A DNA stretch of 64,000 nucleotides from NCBI GenBank assembly GCA_040754375.1, contig JBFMCT010000007.1, forward strand, positions 1 through 64,000, read 5' to 3'. Shown in pieces: positions 1 through 10,042 of the stretch. This stretch comes from Actinomycetota bacterium. Lineage in GTDB: Bacteria; Actinomycetota; Acidimicrobiia; Acidimicrobiales; AC-14. The stretch's first letter is position 1, and the number at the start of each line of letters is the position of its first letter. The translations under genes were made by a program, and so were the position numbers. The notes under the pieces were generated by a model. The model was not told where the DNA came from and searched no databases. It saw nothing but the letters and a program-made list of their open reading frames with translations.

Positions 1-1521
1 CCCGCCCGCCGGCCCGTCCCCAGCCCCGCCCGCCGGCCCGGGCCCGGCAGGCCCGTCGGGCGACACGGCTGCGGCGGCCTGGTGGGCCAGGTCGGCCAGG
101 GCGTCGTCGAGGCCGGTGTGGTCGTCGGGGGTGGGCCACGTGCGGACGAGGTCCCGCTGGCGGGGACCGCCCAGCAGGCCGACGGCCGACAGCACACCAG
201 CCCGGGGCGGCACGACCACGGCTCGCATGCCGAGGGCGGCGGCCACCGCGCAGGCGTGCAGCGGCCCCGCGCCCCCGAACGCCACCAGGGCGAGGCCGGT
301 CGGGTCGACCCCCCGCTCGACCGTGACCCGGCGCACGGCCCGTTCCATGCTGGCGTCGACCACGTCCACCACCCCCGAGGCGGTGACGCCCGCCCGGGCC
401 AGGGCCCGTTCGGCGGCGGCCACGTCGAGCCGGCCCAGGCCGGCGAAGGCGGCGCCTGCCGGCACCCGGCCGAGCACGAGGTCGGCGTCGGTGACGGTGG
501 CGTCTGTGCCACCGCGCCCGTAGCAGGCGGGGCCGGGGTCGGCTCCCGCGCTCTGGGGCCCGACGGCCAGCGCGCCACCGGGGTCGATGCGGGCGATCGA
601 CCCGCCGCCCGCCCCGATAATGTGGATGTCGAGGGCGGGCAGGCGCAGTGGGAACCCGGCGGCCAGGCGTCCCGGCGCGGGCTCCGGCACGCCGCCCTGC
701 ACGAGGCACACGTCGGTGCTCGTGCCGCCCATGTCGAAGGTGACGGCGTCGGGGAACCCGGCCGCGGACGCGGCCGCCGCCCCCGCCAGCACGCCGCCCG
801 CCGGTCCGGAGAGCACCAGGGCCACCGGCAGGTCGGCGGCCTCGGCCGCCGGCACCAGCCCGCCGGCAGACGTCATGACCAGGACCTCGTCGGCCAGTTC
901 CTCCAGGGACCGTACGTAGGCCCGGCACAGGGGCCGCAGGTAGGCGTTGACGACGGTCGTGACCGTCCGTTCGTACTCCCGGAACTCGGGGGCCACCTGG
1001 TGCGAGCACGTCACGTCGGACGCGCCGGCCGCGGCTAGGGCTGCGGCCACTGTCTTCTCATGGATAGGGACCAGGTCGGCGTGCAGCAGGCAGACGGCCA
1101 CCGCGTCCACCCCCGGGGGCACGGGCGGCAGCGAGCCCAGGTCGACCGCCACGAGCTCGTGCCCGGCGGCGTCGAGCCGGCCCACCACTTCCAGCCGGTC
1201 GCGGCGGGCCACCAGCGGCTCGGGCCGGTCGGCGAACGGGTCGTAGAGCGAGGGCCTGTCCTGGCGGCCGATCTCGATCACGTCGGTCAACCCGGCGTTG
1301 GTGAACAGCGCCACCCGTGCCCCTCGCCGCTCGAGCAGGGCGTTGGTCGCCACCGTCGTGCCGTGGGCCACTACGGCCGGGCGGCCAGGCCCGGCCAGTT
1401 CGCCCAGGCCGGCGGCCACCGCCCGGGCCGGGGCTTCCGGGGTCGACAGCACCTTGGCCGTCCGGCCGTCCTCACCCACAAGGTCGGTGAAGGTGCCGCC
1501 CGTGTCCACTCCGCAACGCAT
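1..1521 (-). CDS. Hydantoinase/oxoprolinase family protein, HyuA-type (3' end cut by window edge)
   Basis: ATP-dependent ring-opening amidohydrolase subunit of the hydantoinase/5-oxoprolinase family; the substrate cannot be told from sequence. I translated the - strand from ATG at 1521: the N-terminus carries GVDTGGTFTDLV (the actin-like phosphate-binding signature), then HGTTVATNALLERRGA near residue 55, VLSGPAGGVLAGA near 240, FDMGGTSTDVCLV, HIIGAGGGSIA and GPQSAGADPGPACYGRGG in the second half. About 507 codons are present against roughly 650-700 in the family, so the C-terminus lies beyond base 1. A HyuB partner would be expected further left. It is divergent from aat with only 15 nt between start codons. 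No Shine-Dalgarno is visible before this ATG. Confidence 0.9.
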   Translation of the reverse strand, partial: MRCGVDTGGTFTDLVGEDGRTAKVLSTPEAPARAVAAGLGELAGPGRPAVVAHGTTVATNALLERRGARVALFTNAGLTDVIEIGRQDRPSLYDPFADRPEPLVARRDRLEVVGRLDAAGHELVAVDLGSLPPVPPGVDAVAVCLLHADLVPIHEKTVAAALAAAGASDVTCSHQVAPEFREYERTVTTVVNAYLRPLCRAYVRSLEELADEVLVMTSAGGLVPAAEAADLPVALVLSGPAGGVLAGAAAASAAGFPDAVTFDMGGTSTDVCLVQGGVPEPAPGRLAAGFPLRLPALDIHIIGAGGGSIARIDPGGALAVGPQSAGADPGPACYGRGGTDATVTDADLVLGRVPAGAAFAGLGRLDVAAAERALARAGVTASGVVDVVDASMERAVRRVTVERGVDPTGLALVAFGGAGPLHACAVAAALGMRAVVVPPRAGVLSAVGLLGGPRQRDLVRTWPTPDDHTGLDDALADLAHQAAAAVSPDGPAGPGPAGGAGDGPAGG

Positions 1522-1536
1522 CAGGAGGGGACACTA

Positions 1537-2322
1537 TTGGTCGTGACCGACCCCGCCCCTGGTGGCCCCTCCCACGGCCCCCCCGGCGGCCGAGCTGGCG
1601 CCCACCGGGCGCCGCCGCCCACGCCCGTGGGCCCGTCGCGCTGGGCCCTGCCCAGCCCGGACCAGGCCTCCGAGGACGGGGTGGTCGGCGTGGGTGGGGA
1701 CCTGGCCCCCGAGACGCTGGTGGACGCCTACCGGCGGGGCATGTTCCCGTGGCCCCACCCGGGCATGCCGCTGCCGTGGTTCTCGCCCGACCCCCGGGCC
1801 GTGGTCCGCCCCCACCGGGTGACGGTGGCCAAGTCCCTGCGCCAGCGCCTGCGCCGGTGCGGTTGGACGACGACCGTCGACGCCGACTTCGACGAGGTCG
1901 TAGCCGCCTGCGCACTGCGGCCGGGCGAGGGTACGTGGGTCAACCGGCCCATGCGCCAGGCCTACGGCCGCCTCCACCGTCTGGGGTGGGCCCACAGCCT
2001 CGAGGTCTGGGACGGGGAGCGCCTGGTGGGCGGCTTGTACGGGGTGCGGGTCGGCGCTTGCTTCACCGGCGAGTCGATGTTCCACCGGGCCACCGACGCC
2101 TCCAAGGCCGCGCTCGTCGACCTGTGCGCCCGCTGGGCCGAGGCCGGCGGTGAACTGGTCGACGTGCAACTGCCCACCGCTCACCTGGAGTCGATGGGCG
2201 CGGTCGCCGTCGACCGGGCGGACTTCCTGGCCGAGCTGGCCGAGGCCCGCCTGCGGACCGTGTGCATGGTCGTCGACCGGCTGGCGGTCGGCCGGCTGGT
2301 TCCTCCCCGGCCCGCGGGCTGA
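1537..2322 (+). CDS. aat: Leucyl/phenylalanyl-tRNA--protein transferase
   Basis: N-end-rule enzyme that moves Leu or Phe from aminoacyl-tRNA to proteins with N-terminal Arg/Lys, marking them for ClpS-ClpAP-type degradation in the cytoplasm. Family signatures are GVVGVGGDLAPETLVDAYRR, GMFPWPHPGMPLPWFSPDPR, TWVNRPMRQAYGRLH, LEVWDGERLVGGLYGV, FTGESMFHRATDASKAAL and the terminal VDVQLPTAHLESMGA. Length is about 260 residues, normal apart from a Pro/Ala/Gly-rich N-terminal extension. AGGAGGGG at 1523-1530 gives 6 nt to TTG 1537 and 12 nt to GTG 1543. I chose TTG; GTG 1543 is nearly as good. The last codons and the TGA lie inside the direct repeats that follow. Confidence 0.92.
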   Translation: MVVTDPAPGGPSHGPPGGRAGAHRAPPPTPVGPSRWALPSPDQASEDGVVGVGGDLAPETLVDAYRRGMFPWPHPGMPLPWFSPDPRAVVRPHRVTVAKSLRQRLRRCGWTTTVDADFDEVVAACALRPGEGTWVNRPMRQAYGRLHRLGWAHSLEVWDGERLVGGLYGVRVGACFTGESMFHRATDASKAALVDLCARWAEAGGELVDVQLPTAHLESMGAVAVDRADFLAELAEARLRTVCMVVDRLAVGRLVPPRPAG

Positions 2323-2530
2323 CGACCATCACCTGGCCGTGGCCTGGCCCGTCGCCGCCTCGACGGGCTGGCCGTCCGCGGGCTGGTGCCTCCCCGGCCC
2401 GCGGGCTGGAGCCTCCCCGGCCCGCGGGCTGACGACCATCACCTGGCCGTGGCCTGGCCCGTCGCCGCCTCGACCGGCTGGCCGTCAGCGGGCTGGTTCC
2501 TCCCCGGCCCGTGGGCTGACGACCATCACC
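2284..2530. repeat. GC-rich direct repeats across the aat/rnhA convergent ends
   Basis: A module containing CTCCCCGGCCCGCGGGCTGA followed by CGACCATCACCTGGCCGTGG and a CCTGGCCCGTCGCCGCCTCG stretch occurs at about 2302 and again at 2412 (spacing 110 bp). A third, shorter copy starts near 2500 (spacing 87 bp), and a 23-bp partial copy lies near 2391. The first copy holds the last codons and stop of aat. The third holds the end of the oppositely oriented RNase H fusion gene, where it encodes the tail VMVVSPRAGEEPAR. The array therefore looks like tandem duplication of a convergent gene junction. No transposase or terminal inverted repeats are seen. Confidence 0.85.
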
Positions 2531-3516
2531 TGTTCCTCGCCTAGGGCGTCCTGGAGCGATCTCACCTGGCGGCCCACGACGGGGTCTTGGCCGTCCCACA
2601 CCACCAGGGCCTCGTCGGAGTTGCGGGCCAGCCAGGCGTCGCGCCGGCGCAGGGCGGCACCCGCCTTCTCCCGGTCGGCGGGCGGGCGGGCCCCCAGCAC
2701 GACCTGGCCCTTGGCCGCCCCCAGCAGGCCGGCGTAGCGCCGCCGGCTGGTAGCCGGCCAGGGCGAGTCGGGCTCGGGGTAGGGGAGGACAGCCACGTAG
2801 GGCACGCCCTCGCCGCCAGCGGCCTCGGCCGCCAGCTGTTCGGTGCCCAGGCCCAGGCCGGTCAGCACGACCAGGTCGGGGTGGACCTGCTGGTAGGCGG
2901 CCAGCAGCTCGGCCAGCCGGGCGCGGACGGCGCCCGCCACCGGGTTGTCGTCGCCCCAACCACCCAGCTCAGGAGGCTTGTGCCCGGTGACGACGAGCCG
3001 GAAGCCCTCGGGTACCCCGGCGTCTCGGCTCCCCCCGCCCGGCCCGGGCGCGTCGGCCGGGCCGAGGGTGGAGGGCGGCCCGTCACCGGTGCGACCCGCT
3101 TGCGCCCGGGCGGCCTCCACGGCCAGGCGGTCGACCAGGTCGTTGCCGGGGTCGCCGCCGTGGCCCTTGACCCACCGCCAACGGACGCGGCCCGGGTCGG
3201 CCCGCACGAGGCCCACCAGCGGTTCCCACAGGTCCCGGTTGGCCACGGGCTGGCGCGCCTTGTTGGTCCACCCGCGGGCCAGCCATCCCTCCCACCACCG
3301 GTCGCGGAAGCAGTTCACCACGTAAGTCGAGTCGCTCACGATCTCCAGGGGGCCGTCGAACGCCCTCACGGCCTCGAGCGCGGCCTTGATCTCCATGCGC
3401 TGGTTGGTGGTGTGGGGCTCGGCCCCGCTCTCGAACCGCCCCCCCGGCTCGGCCCACGCCCACCCCCCGGGCCCCGGGTTCCCCAGGCACGCGCCATCGG
3501 TGTAGACGGACCTCAT
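2485..3516 (-). CDS. RNase HI fused to a C-terminal SLOG/DUF1273-like domain
   Basis: The N-terminal ~145 residues are a complete RNase HI, which cuts the RNA strand of RNA-DNA hybrids. The four metal-binding acidic residues are visible in VYTDGACLGNPGPGG, RMEIKAALEAV, IVSDSTYVV and GNDLVDRLA. After a Gly/Pro-rich linker, residues ~180-335 carry VVTGHKPPELGG, LTGLGLGTEQLAAEAA, VAVLPYPEPDSPW and EALVVWDGQDP. This is the pattern of the SLOG Rossmann-like nucleotide-binding superfamily (YspA/DUF1273 group). The start is the second ATG (3516), 9 nt after AGGAGG; the first ATG abuts that site. The C-terminal tail is encoded by the adjacent repeat. A role coupling R-loop processing to nucleotide sensing is inference only. 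Confidence 0.85.
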   Translation of the reverse strand: MRSVYTDGACLGNPGPGGWAWAEPGGRFESGAEPHTTNQRMEIKAALEAVRAFDGPLEIVSDSTYVVNCFRDRWWEGWLARGWTNKARQPVANRDLWEPLVGLVRADPGRVRWRWVKGHGGDPGNDLVDRLAVEAARAQAGRTGDGPPSTLGPADAPGPGGGSRDAGVPEGFRLVVTGHKPPELGGWGDDNPVAGAVRARLAELLAAYQQVHPDLVVLTGLGLGTEQLAAEAAGGEGVPYVAVLPYPEPDSPWPATSRRRYAGLLGAAKGQVVLGARPPADREKAGAALRRRDAWLARNSDEALVVWDGQDPVVGRQVRSLQDALGEEQVMVVSPRAGEEPAR

Positions 3517-3529
3517 CGCGCCCATCCTC

Positions 3530-4186
3530 CTACGCCATTCGAGCGGTGGCGCTCGCGTGAGCCTGGCTGTGGCGCAGGTGGTAGACGATGACCAGGCTCG
3601 AGACGGCGGCCCAGGCACACCACAGCGACACGAAGCCGGTGATGGTGGTGATCGCCAGCACGACCACGGCCACCAGGTTGACCGCCCCGTAGATCACCAT
3701 CAGCCGGTGGCTGGAGGCCAGGAAGGTCCCCAAGGTCACGACCACGTAGACAGCGGTGAGCACGCCCCCGTGGAACAGGCGGGCCTCGTAGCTGAGGTGG
3801 TCACCGTGGTCCACGGCCGTCACCGGCCCCGTGAACACACCCCCCAGCAGGATCACGGCCACGAACGCCCCCACGATCCCCATGCGCTCCATCAGCCGCT
3901 GGCGGTCAGGGCGGGGCTCGATGGCTCTCACCGCGCGCGGGACGAGTAGGGGTAGCCCGAAGGCGATTACCAGGTAGGTGTAGACCGCGGCCTGGAACAC
4001 CGACTCGGCCACCCGGCCCTCCACCCCCCACCACACGAAGACCTCGACGAGCTGGTGGAAGGCCAGGACGACGGGCAGCGACGCCAGGGCCAAGTGGGAC
4101 GGCTCGCGCACGTGGCGCAGCCCGTCCACGGCGATGGCGCCGATGACGACGGCCATGGCCGCGTCGGCCTCGGCCGAGAAGCACAC
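3530..4186 (-). CDS. DUF6629-like multi-pass membrane protein
   Basis: Small integral membrane protein of unknown function, 218 aa. It begins [20 protein letters not shown] and contains [17 protein letters not shown], both typical of the DUF6629 group in actinobacteria. About six to seven hydrophobic helices are visible, ending in a short His/Ala/Arg tail. The start is GTG 4186 with GGAGG 11 nt upstream. It sits 13 nt downstream of the RNase H fusion gene start on the same strand, so it is transcribed before that gene and the two may share a message. The family call rests on remembered motifs; no catalytic residues are apparent. Confidence 0.7.
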   Translation of the reverse strand: MCFSAEADAAMAVVIGAIAVDGLRHVREPSHLALASLPVVLAFHQLVEVFVWWGVEGRVAESVFQAAVYTYLVIAFGLPLLVPRAVRAIEPRPDRQRLMERMGIVGAFVAVILLGGVFTGPVTAVDHGDHLSYEARLFHGGVLTAVYVVVTLGTFLASSHRLMVIYGAVNLVAVVVLAITTITGFVSLWCAWAAVSSLVIVYHLRHSQAHASATARMA

Positions 4187-4331
4187 CTGCCGTCAGGCCT
4201 CCGCCAGCGGGCGGAACCGAAGGCTGGCCATCACCCCATCTTGCTACCCTTCGGGGCCGGCTCGGGCACTTGCCGCCGCCGGTGGTCACCAGCGGCGCGG
4301 CACACGCCGGCGGGAGTGCAAGCATGGAGCT

Positions 4332-7046
<2,715 letters not shown>

Positions 7047-7067
7047 CCGCGGCCGCCACGGTCGGCC

Positions 7068-7073
7068 TACGAT
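7068..7073 (+). promoter_or_regulatory. -10 element TACGAT of a leaderless promoter
   Basis: TACGAT is followed by 6 nt and then GTG 7080, so transcription would begin at or next to the start codon. No Shine-Dalgarno precedes the gene. No convincing -35 element is seen. Confidence 0.55.
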
Positions 7074-7079
7074 CCTGGG

Positions 7080-7673
7080 GTGCCCGCACCGAAGAAGACC
7101 GCCGTAGTGCTCCCGCTGTCCGGTGACCCCGAGGCCGACGAACTGCTGTCGGCCGACCCGCTGGCCCTGCTGATCGGCATGCTGCTCGACCAGCAGGTCC
7201 CCATGGAACGGGCCTTCCACAGCCCCTACGACCTCAAGCGGAGGATGGGCGGCCGGCTCGACGTGAACGAGATCGCGTCAATGGCCCCCGACGAGCTCTC
7301 CGCGCTCTTTGCCGAGCGCCCGGCCCTGCACCGGTTCCCCGGTTCGATGGCGGGCCGCACCCAGGAGCTGGCCCGCCACCTGATCGAGCACCACGGAGGA
7401 CAGGCGGCGGCGGTGTGGACCTCGGCGGCCACCGGCCAGGAGCTGTTGTCCAACGTCAAGGCCTTGCCCGGGTTCGGGGAGCAGAAGGCCCGGATATTCG
7501 TGGCCCTGCTGGCCAAACGGCTGGGCGTCAAGCCTCCGGGCTGGGAAGAGGTGGCCGGCCCGTTCGGCCAACCGGGCTGGTTCTCGGTGGCCGACATCGA
7601 CGGCCCGGAGGCCCTGGCCCGGGTGCGCGAGCACAAGAAGGCCATGAAGGCCGAGGCCAAGGCCCGCAAATAG
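7080..7673 (+). CDS. HhH-GPD-type base excision DNA repair protein
   Basis: Predicted DNA glycosylase-like protein of 197 aa, a small actinobacterial HhH-GPD family. Visible elements are [20 protein letters not shown] (glycosylase fold start), the helix-hairpin-helix [20 protein letters not shown] near residue 140, and the terminal [20 protein letters not shown]. The conserved catalytic Asp of the Endo III/MutY type is not obvious after the hairpin, so activity and lesion specificity remain open. The tail is Lys/Ala-rich ([12 protein letters not shown]), suited to DNA contact. The GTG start lies 6 nt after a -10 element with no ribosome-binding site, so a leaderless message is likely. It is 33 nt downstream of aceE but probably independently transcribed. 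Confidence 0.85.
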   Translation: MPAPKKTAVVLPLSGDPEADELLSADPLALLIGMLLDQQVPMERAFHSPYDLKRRMGGRLDVNEIASMAPDELSALFAERPALHRFPGSMAGRTQELARHLIEHHGGQAAAVWTSAATGQELLSNVKALPGFGEQKARIFVALLAKRLGVKPPGWEEVAGPFGQPGWFSVADIDGPEALARVREHKKAMKAEAKARK

Positions 7674-7814
7674 GCGTACCGGGCACGTGCCCCCGCCGCT
7701 CGATCGCCAGCGAGCCGGGTGGCGATGGGGGAGCAGCGCCCGGCGGCGCGCCCGGGGCGAGAGCTCCGAGCGGCAGCCGTTCGTGGCCCCACGGAGCCAC
7801 GGGAGCGAGCCGAG

Positions 7815-7820
7815 TACGGT
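7815..7820 (+). promoter_or_regulatory. -10 element TACGGT before thiS (leaderless)
   Basis: TACGGT, 7 nt, then ATG 7828. The 154-nt space upstream (7674-7827) has no ribosome-binding site. I found no THI-box/TPP riboswitch core in it (no CUGAGA, no conserved pyrimidine-sensor helix). Confidence 0.55.
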
Positions 7821-7827
7821 CTCGGCC

Positions 7828-8028
7828 ATGTTGGTGACGGCCAACGGGGCGCCCGTCGAGCTGCCGCAGGGGGCGACGGTCGTCGATCTACTCCACCACC
7901 TGGGCCTGGGCCGGCGCTGGGTGGTCGTCGAACGCAACGGGGAGCCCGTGCCTCGGGCCGACATGGCTTCGACCGTCCTCGACGCCGGCGACCGCCTGGA
8001 GCTGGTGAGGGCCGTGGCCGGCGGTTGA
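7828..8028 (+). CDS. thiS: Sulfur carrier protein ThiS
   Basis: Ubiquitin-like sulfur carrier for synthesis of the thiazole half of thiamine; its C-terminal glycine is adenylated and then thiocarboxylated. The 66-aa product starts [20 protein letters not shown], has the beta-grasp core [20 protein letters not shown] and [12 protein letters not shown], and ends in the required Gly-Gly. Expected partners ThiG and ThiF are not in the window; only thiE follows. The stop codon overlaps the thiE start (TGATG), which implies translational coupling. Confidence 0.9.
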   Translation: MLVTANGAPVELPQGATVVDLLHHLGLGRRWVVVERNGEPVPRADMASTVLDAGDRLELVRAVAGG

Positions 8029-8666
8029 TGGCCAACGCCCTGCTGGCGGGCCGCCGCCTCTACCTCTGCACGTCCGACCGCCCCGACCTTGCCCAGTTCT
8101 TGGAGGCGTGCATCGACGGCGGGGTCGACGTCGTCCAGTTGCGGGACAAGCTCCTGGAGGCCCGGCCTCTGCTCCGGCGGGCCCGGCTGGCGGCCCTGGT
8201 ATGTCGCGACCGGGGTGTGCCCTTCATCCTCAACGACCGTCCCGACCTTGCGCTGGAGGCCGGCGCCGACGGCGTGCACGTCGGCCAGGACGACGCCCCG
8301 CCCGGGCTGGCTCGACGCATCCTGGGGACGGGCGCCATCGTCGGTCTGTCGACTCACGCGCCCGCCGAGCTCGACGCCGCCGGCCCCGAGCCCGTCGACT
8401 ACGTGTCGGCCGGGCCGGTGGCGCCCACCCCGACCAAGCCGGGGCGCGACGGCACGGGCCTCGACTACCTGGCTTACGCGGCCGCCCGCTCCCGGCGCCC
8501 GTGGTTCGTCACCGGCGGGGTCACGCCCGAGACCGTCGGGGACATGGTGGCGGTCGGGGCCGAACGCTTCGTGGTCGTCCGGTGGCTGACCCAGGCCCAC
8601 GACCCGCGCCGGGCGGCCTCGGCCCTGCGTGCCGCCATCGACGAGGCCCTCGCCGCCGCCCACTGA
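8028..8666 (+). CDS. thiE: Thiamine-phosphate synthase
   Basis: Condenses HMP-pyrophosphate with the thiazole phosphate to thiamine monophosphate. A TIM-barrel protein of 212 aa, normal for ThiE. Recognisable elements are VDVVQLRDKLLEARPLL (pyrophosphate and Mg site), FILNDRPDLALEAGADGVHV, GQDD, VGLSTHAPAEL, YVSAGPVAPTPTKPGRDGTG (phosphate loop) and WFVTGGVTPETVGDMVAVGA. The start ATG overlaps the thiS stop. Its final codons (LAAAH and the stop) are duplicated 155 bp downstream in the repeat that follows. Confidence 0.93.
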   Translation: MANALLAGRRLYLCTSDRPDLAQFLEACIDGGVDVVQLRDKLLEARPLLRRARLAALVCRDRGVPFILNDRPDLALEAGADGVHVGQDDAPPGLARRILGTGAIVGLSTHAPAELDAAGPEPVDYVSAGPVAPTPTKPGRDGTGLDYLAYAAARSRRPWFVTGGVTPETVGDMVAVGAERFVVVRWLTQAHDPRRAASALRAAIDEALAAAH

Positions 8667-8925
8667 CCCCAGGCCGTGTGCGGCCGCCCGCCGCGCACCG
8701 CTGCCCATCCCCGCCGGCCGCCGGCCCAGCCCTCGCCGCCGCCCGACCCAGGCCAGCCGCCGGCGCAGCCGCCCGACCCAGGCCGCCGGCCGCCGGCCCA
8801 GCCCTCGCCGCCGCCCACTGACCCCAGGCCGTGTGCGGCCGCCCGCCGCGCACCGCTGCTCATCCCCGCCGGCCGCCGCCCCAGCCCTCGCCGCCGCCCG
8901 ACCCAGGCCGTGTGCAGCCGCCCGC
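8651..8925. repeat. GC-rich direct repeats at the 3' end of thiE
   Basis: The segment running from the thiE terminal codons through CACTGACCCCAGGCCGTGTG and the following GCGGCCGCCCGCCGCGCACC to CCCGCCGGCCGCC appears at about 8651 and again about 155 bp later. Shorter units (GCCCTCGCCGCCGCCC, GCCGCCCGACCCAGGCC) recur between and after the copies. The ~300 bp between thiE and the alpha/beta hydrolase hold only this array. The convergent gene junction, the inclusion of a stop codon and the extreme GC bias all mirror the aat/rnhA repeat at 2284-2530. Confidence 0.8.
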
Positions 8926-8967
8926 CGCTGGCTGACTGCCGGCCCACCCAGCGACCACCCGTCGCCT

Positions 8968-9741
8968 TCAGGTGGCCCGCTGGCGGTCCATCCACCCGAT
9001 CACGAAGGCCACCGCCCGGGGGTCGTGGCGCAGGCGATGGCCGGCCCCGTAGACGAGGCGCAACTCGGCGCTGGGACCGGCGGCCGTGGCCAGGGTGCGG
9101 GCGTCCTGGGATGGGACCCGGTCGTCGTCGGTGCCGTGCACGAGCAGGAGGGGCCGCGGCGGCACCTGGTCGACCACGTCGAGGGCCCGGACCTCGGCCA
9201 GTTCCCGGCCCCAGGCGTCCACGTCGGGTGGGAAGGCCCGGTTGGGGATGACCCCGATCTGGCGGGCCTGGTCCAGGAACCGGCGGGGGTGGGCGGCCCA
9301 CACGTCGAAGGTGGCGGGCGCGGCCAAGGCGGCCACCCCCCGCACCCTCTCGTCCTCGGCGGCCTGGACGATGGCCAGCGCCCCCCCGGTGCTCGATCCC
9401 GCCAGCCAGATGCCGCTGACCTCCTCTGCCTGCAGGTGGTCGATCGCCGCCGCCAGGTCGGCCAGCCAGCCCCGCAGGGAGAAGTTGCCGGCCGAGCGGC
9501 CCGCGCCTCGGAAGTTGAAGGTCAGCACCGCCCAGCCCGTCTCGGCCGACAGGTGTTCGGCGAACGACGGGTAGGTCTTGCCCGAGGTGGCCGCTCCGCC
9601 CGGCCCGCTGGGGAAGCCGTGGCATAGCACCAGCCCGGGCGGCCGCCGCCCGCCTCCGGCCGAGGGCATCACCAGGTGGCCAGCCAGGGGCAGGCCCTCG
9701 GAGTCGATCGTCACCTCAGTCAACGCCGCCCTACCCCTCAT
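8968..9741 (-). CDS. Alpha/beta hydrolase
   Basis: Predicted serine hydrolase of the dienelactone hydrolase/BAAT-like group; substrate unknown. It shows the oxyanion region VLCHGFPSGPGG, the conserved TFNFRGAGRSAGNFSLRGW, the nucleophile elbow LAGSSTGGALA (Ser in GSSTG), an acid in LLLVHGTDDDRVP, and the catalytic His in VYGAGHRLRHDP. Length is 257 aa from ATG 9741; a downstream TTG at about 9726 or GTG at about 9717 are possible, since no start has a clear ribosome-binding site. A perfect 15-bp hairpin lies 14 nt upstream of ATG 9741, at the end of a structured region on this strand, so a 5'-leader control is possible. Confidence 0.85.
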   Translation of the reverse strand: MRGRAALTEVTIDSEGLPLAGHLVMPSAGGGRRPPGLVLCHGFPSGPGGAATSGKTYPSFAEHLSAETGWAVLTFNFRGAGRSAGNFSLRGWLADLAAAIDHLQAEEVSGIWLAGSSTGGALAIVQAAEDERVRGVAALAAPATFDVWAAHPRRFLDQARQIGVIPNRAFPPDVDAWGRELAEVRALDVVDQVPPRPLLLVHGTDDDRVPSQDARTLATAAGPSAELRLVYGAGHRLRHDPRAVAFVIGWMDRQRAT

Positions 9742-9754
9742 GATCGGTGTGACG

Positions 9755-9787
9755 CGACGAAGGGGCGCGCCACGCGCCCCTTCGTCG
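9755..9787. terminator. Perfect 15-bp hairpin with a 3-nt loop
   Basis: Left arm CGACGAAGGGGCGCG (9755-9769), loop CCA, right arm CGCGCCCCTTCGTCG (9773-9787). There is no T-run on either side, which is common for actinobacterial terminators. It lies at the 3' end of the structured region on the - strand, just before the alpha/beta hydrolase start. Confidence 0.6.
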
Positions 9788-9985
9788 TCAAGAGCTGGAT
9801 AAGGAACCCAAGGGCCGAGGACTGCTCCGGGCGGGACCATCTCCCGGCTCGCTTCCCTTGGTGGTGGCTGGCGGGATTCACCAGCCCGGCCCAGCTGCCA
9901 GCTAGTGGTCAGCCACCTCCGGGGTCCCAGGACAACTATCGATCAGCTGGACCACCTCCTTTCTCCGGTACCGGATATGAAAGCA
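9755..9985 (-). ncRNA. Candidate structured RNA or leader, unnamed
   Basis: About 300 bp (9742-10042) lacks a convincing gene but is rich in complementary segments. Reading the - strand: AGAAAGGAGGTGGTCC (9964-9949) is the exact type of extended Shine-Dalgarno, so the + strand reads like a 16S rRNA 3' tail. Next come GGTGGCTG pairing with CAGCCACC, inner GGCTGG with CCAGCC, then a long nested helix CCAAGGG...CGAG...CCGGG closed by CCCGG...CTCG...CCCTTGG. The region ends in a perfect 15-bp hairpin (9755-9787). A 20-codon reading frame beginning RKEVVQLIDSCPGTPEV follows the purine-rich motif. It could be a small RNA, a leader of the alpha/beta hydrolase, or a short peptide gene. I cannot name a family. 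Confidence 0.45.
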
Positions 9986-10042
9986 CAACCGGCGGGCGAA
10001 GTGGGGTGATTTCCGGCTTAGCGAGAGCTGGTGGAGGGCCGG

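Noticed and set aside
1060-1536. N-terminal extension of Aat upstream to 1060
   Set aside because: It would overlap the hydantoinase gene on the other strand and lacks homology; AGGAGG at 1523 marks the true start region.
2284-2530. CRISPR array
   Set aside because: Repeats are long, irregularly spaced and overlap coding ends; there are no uniform spacers and no cas genes.
7674-7827. TPP riboswitch before thiS-thiE
   Set aside because: The conserved THI-box sequences are absent, and a -10 box lies 7 nt before the ATG, leaving no leader.
9945-9966. Fragment of a 16S rRNA gene (CTGGACCACCTCCTTTCT)
   Set aside because: Only the last ~18 nt resemble the 16S 3' end. Upstream sequence has no 16S helices, so it is treated as part of the structured RNA candidate.
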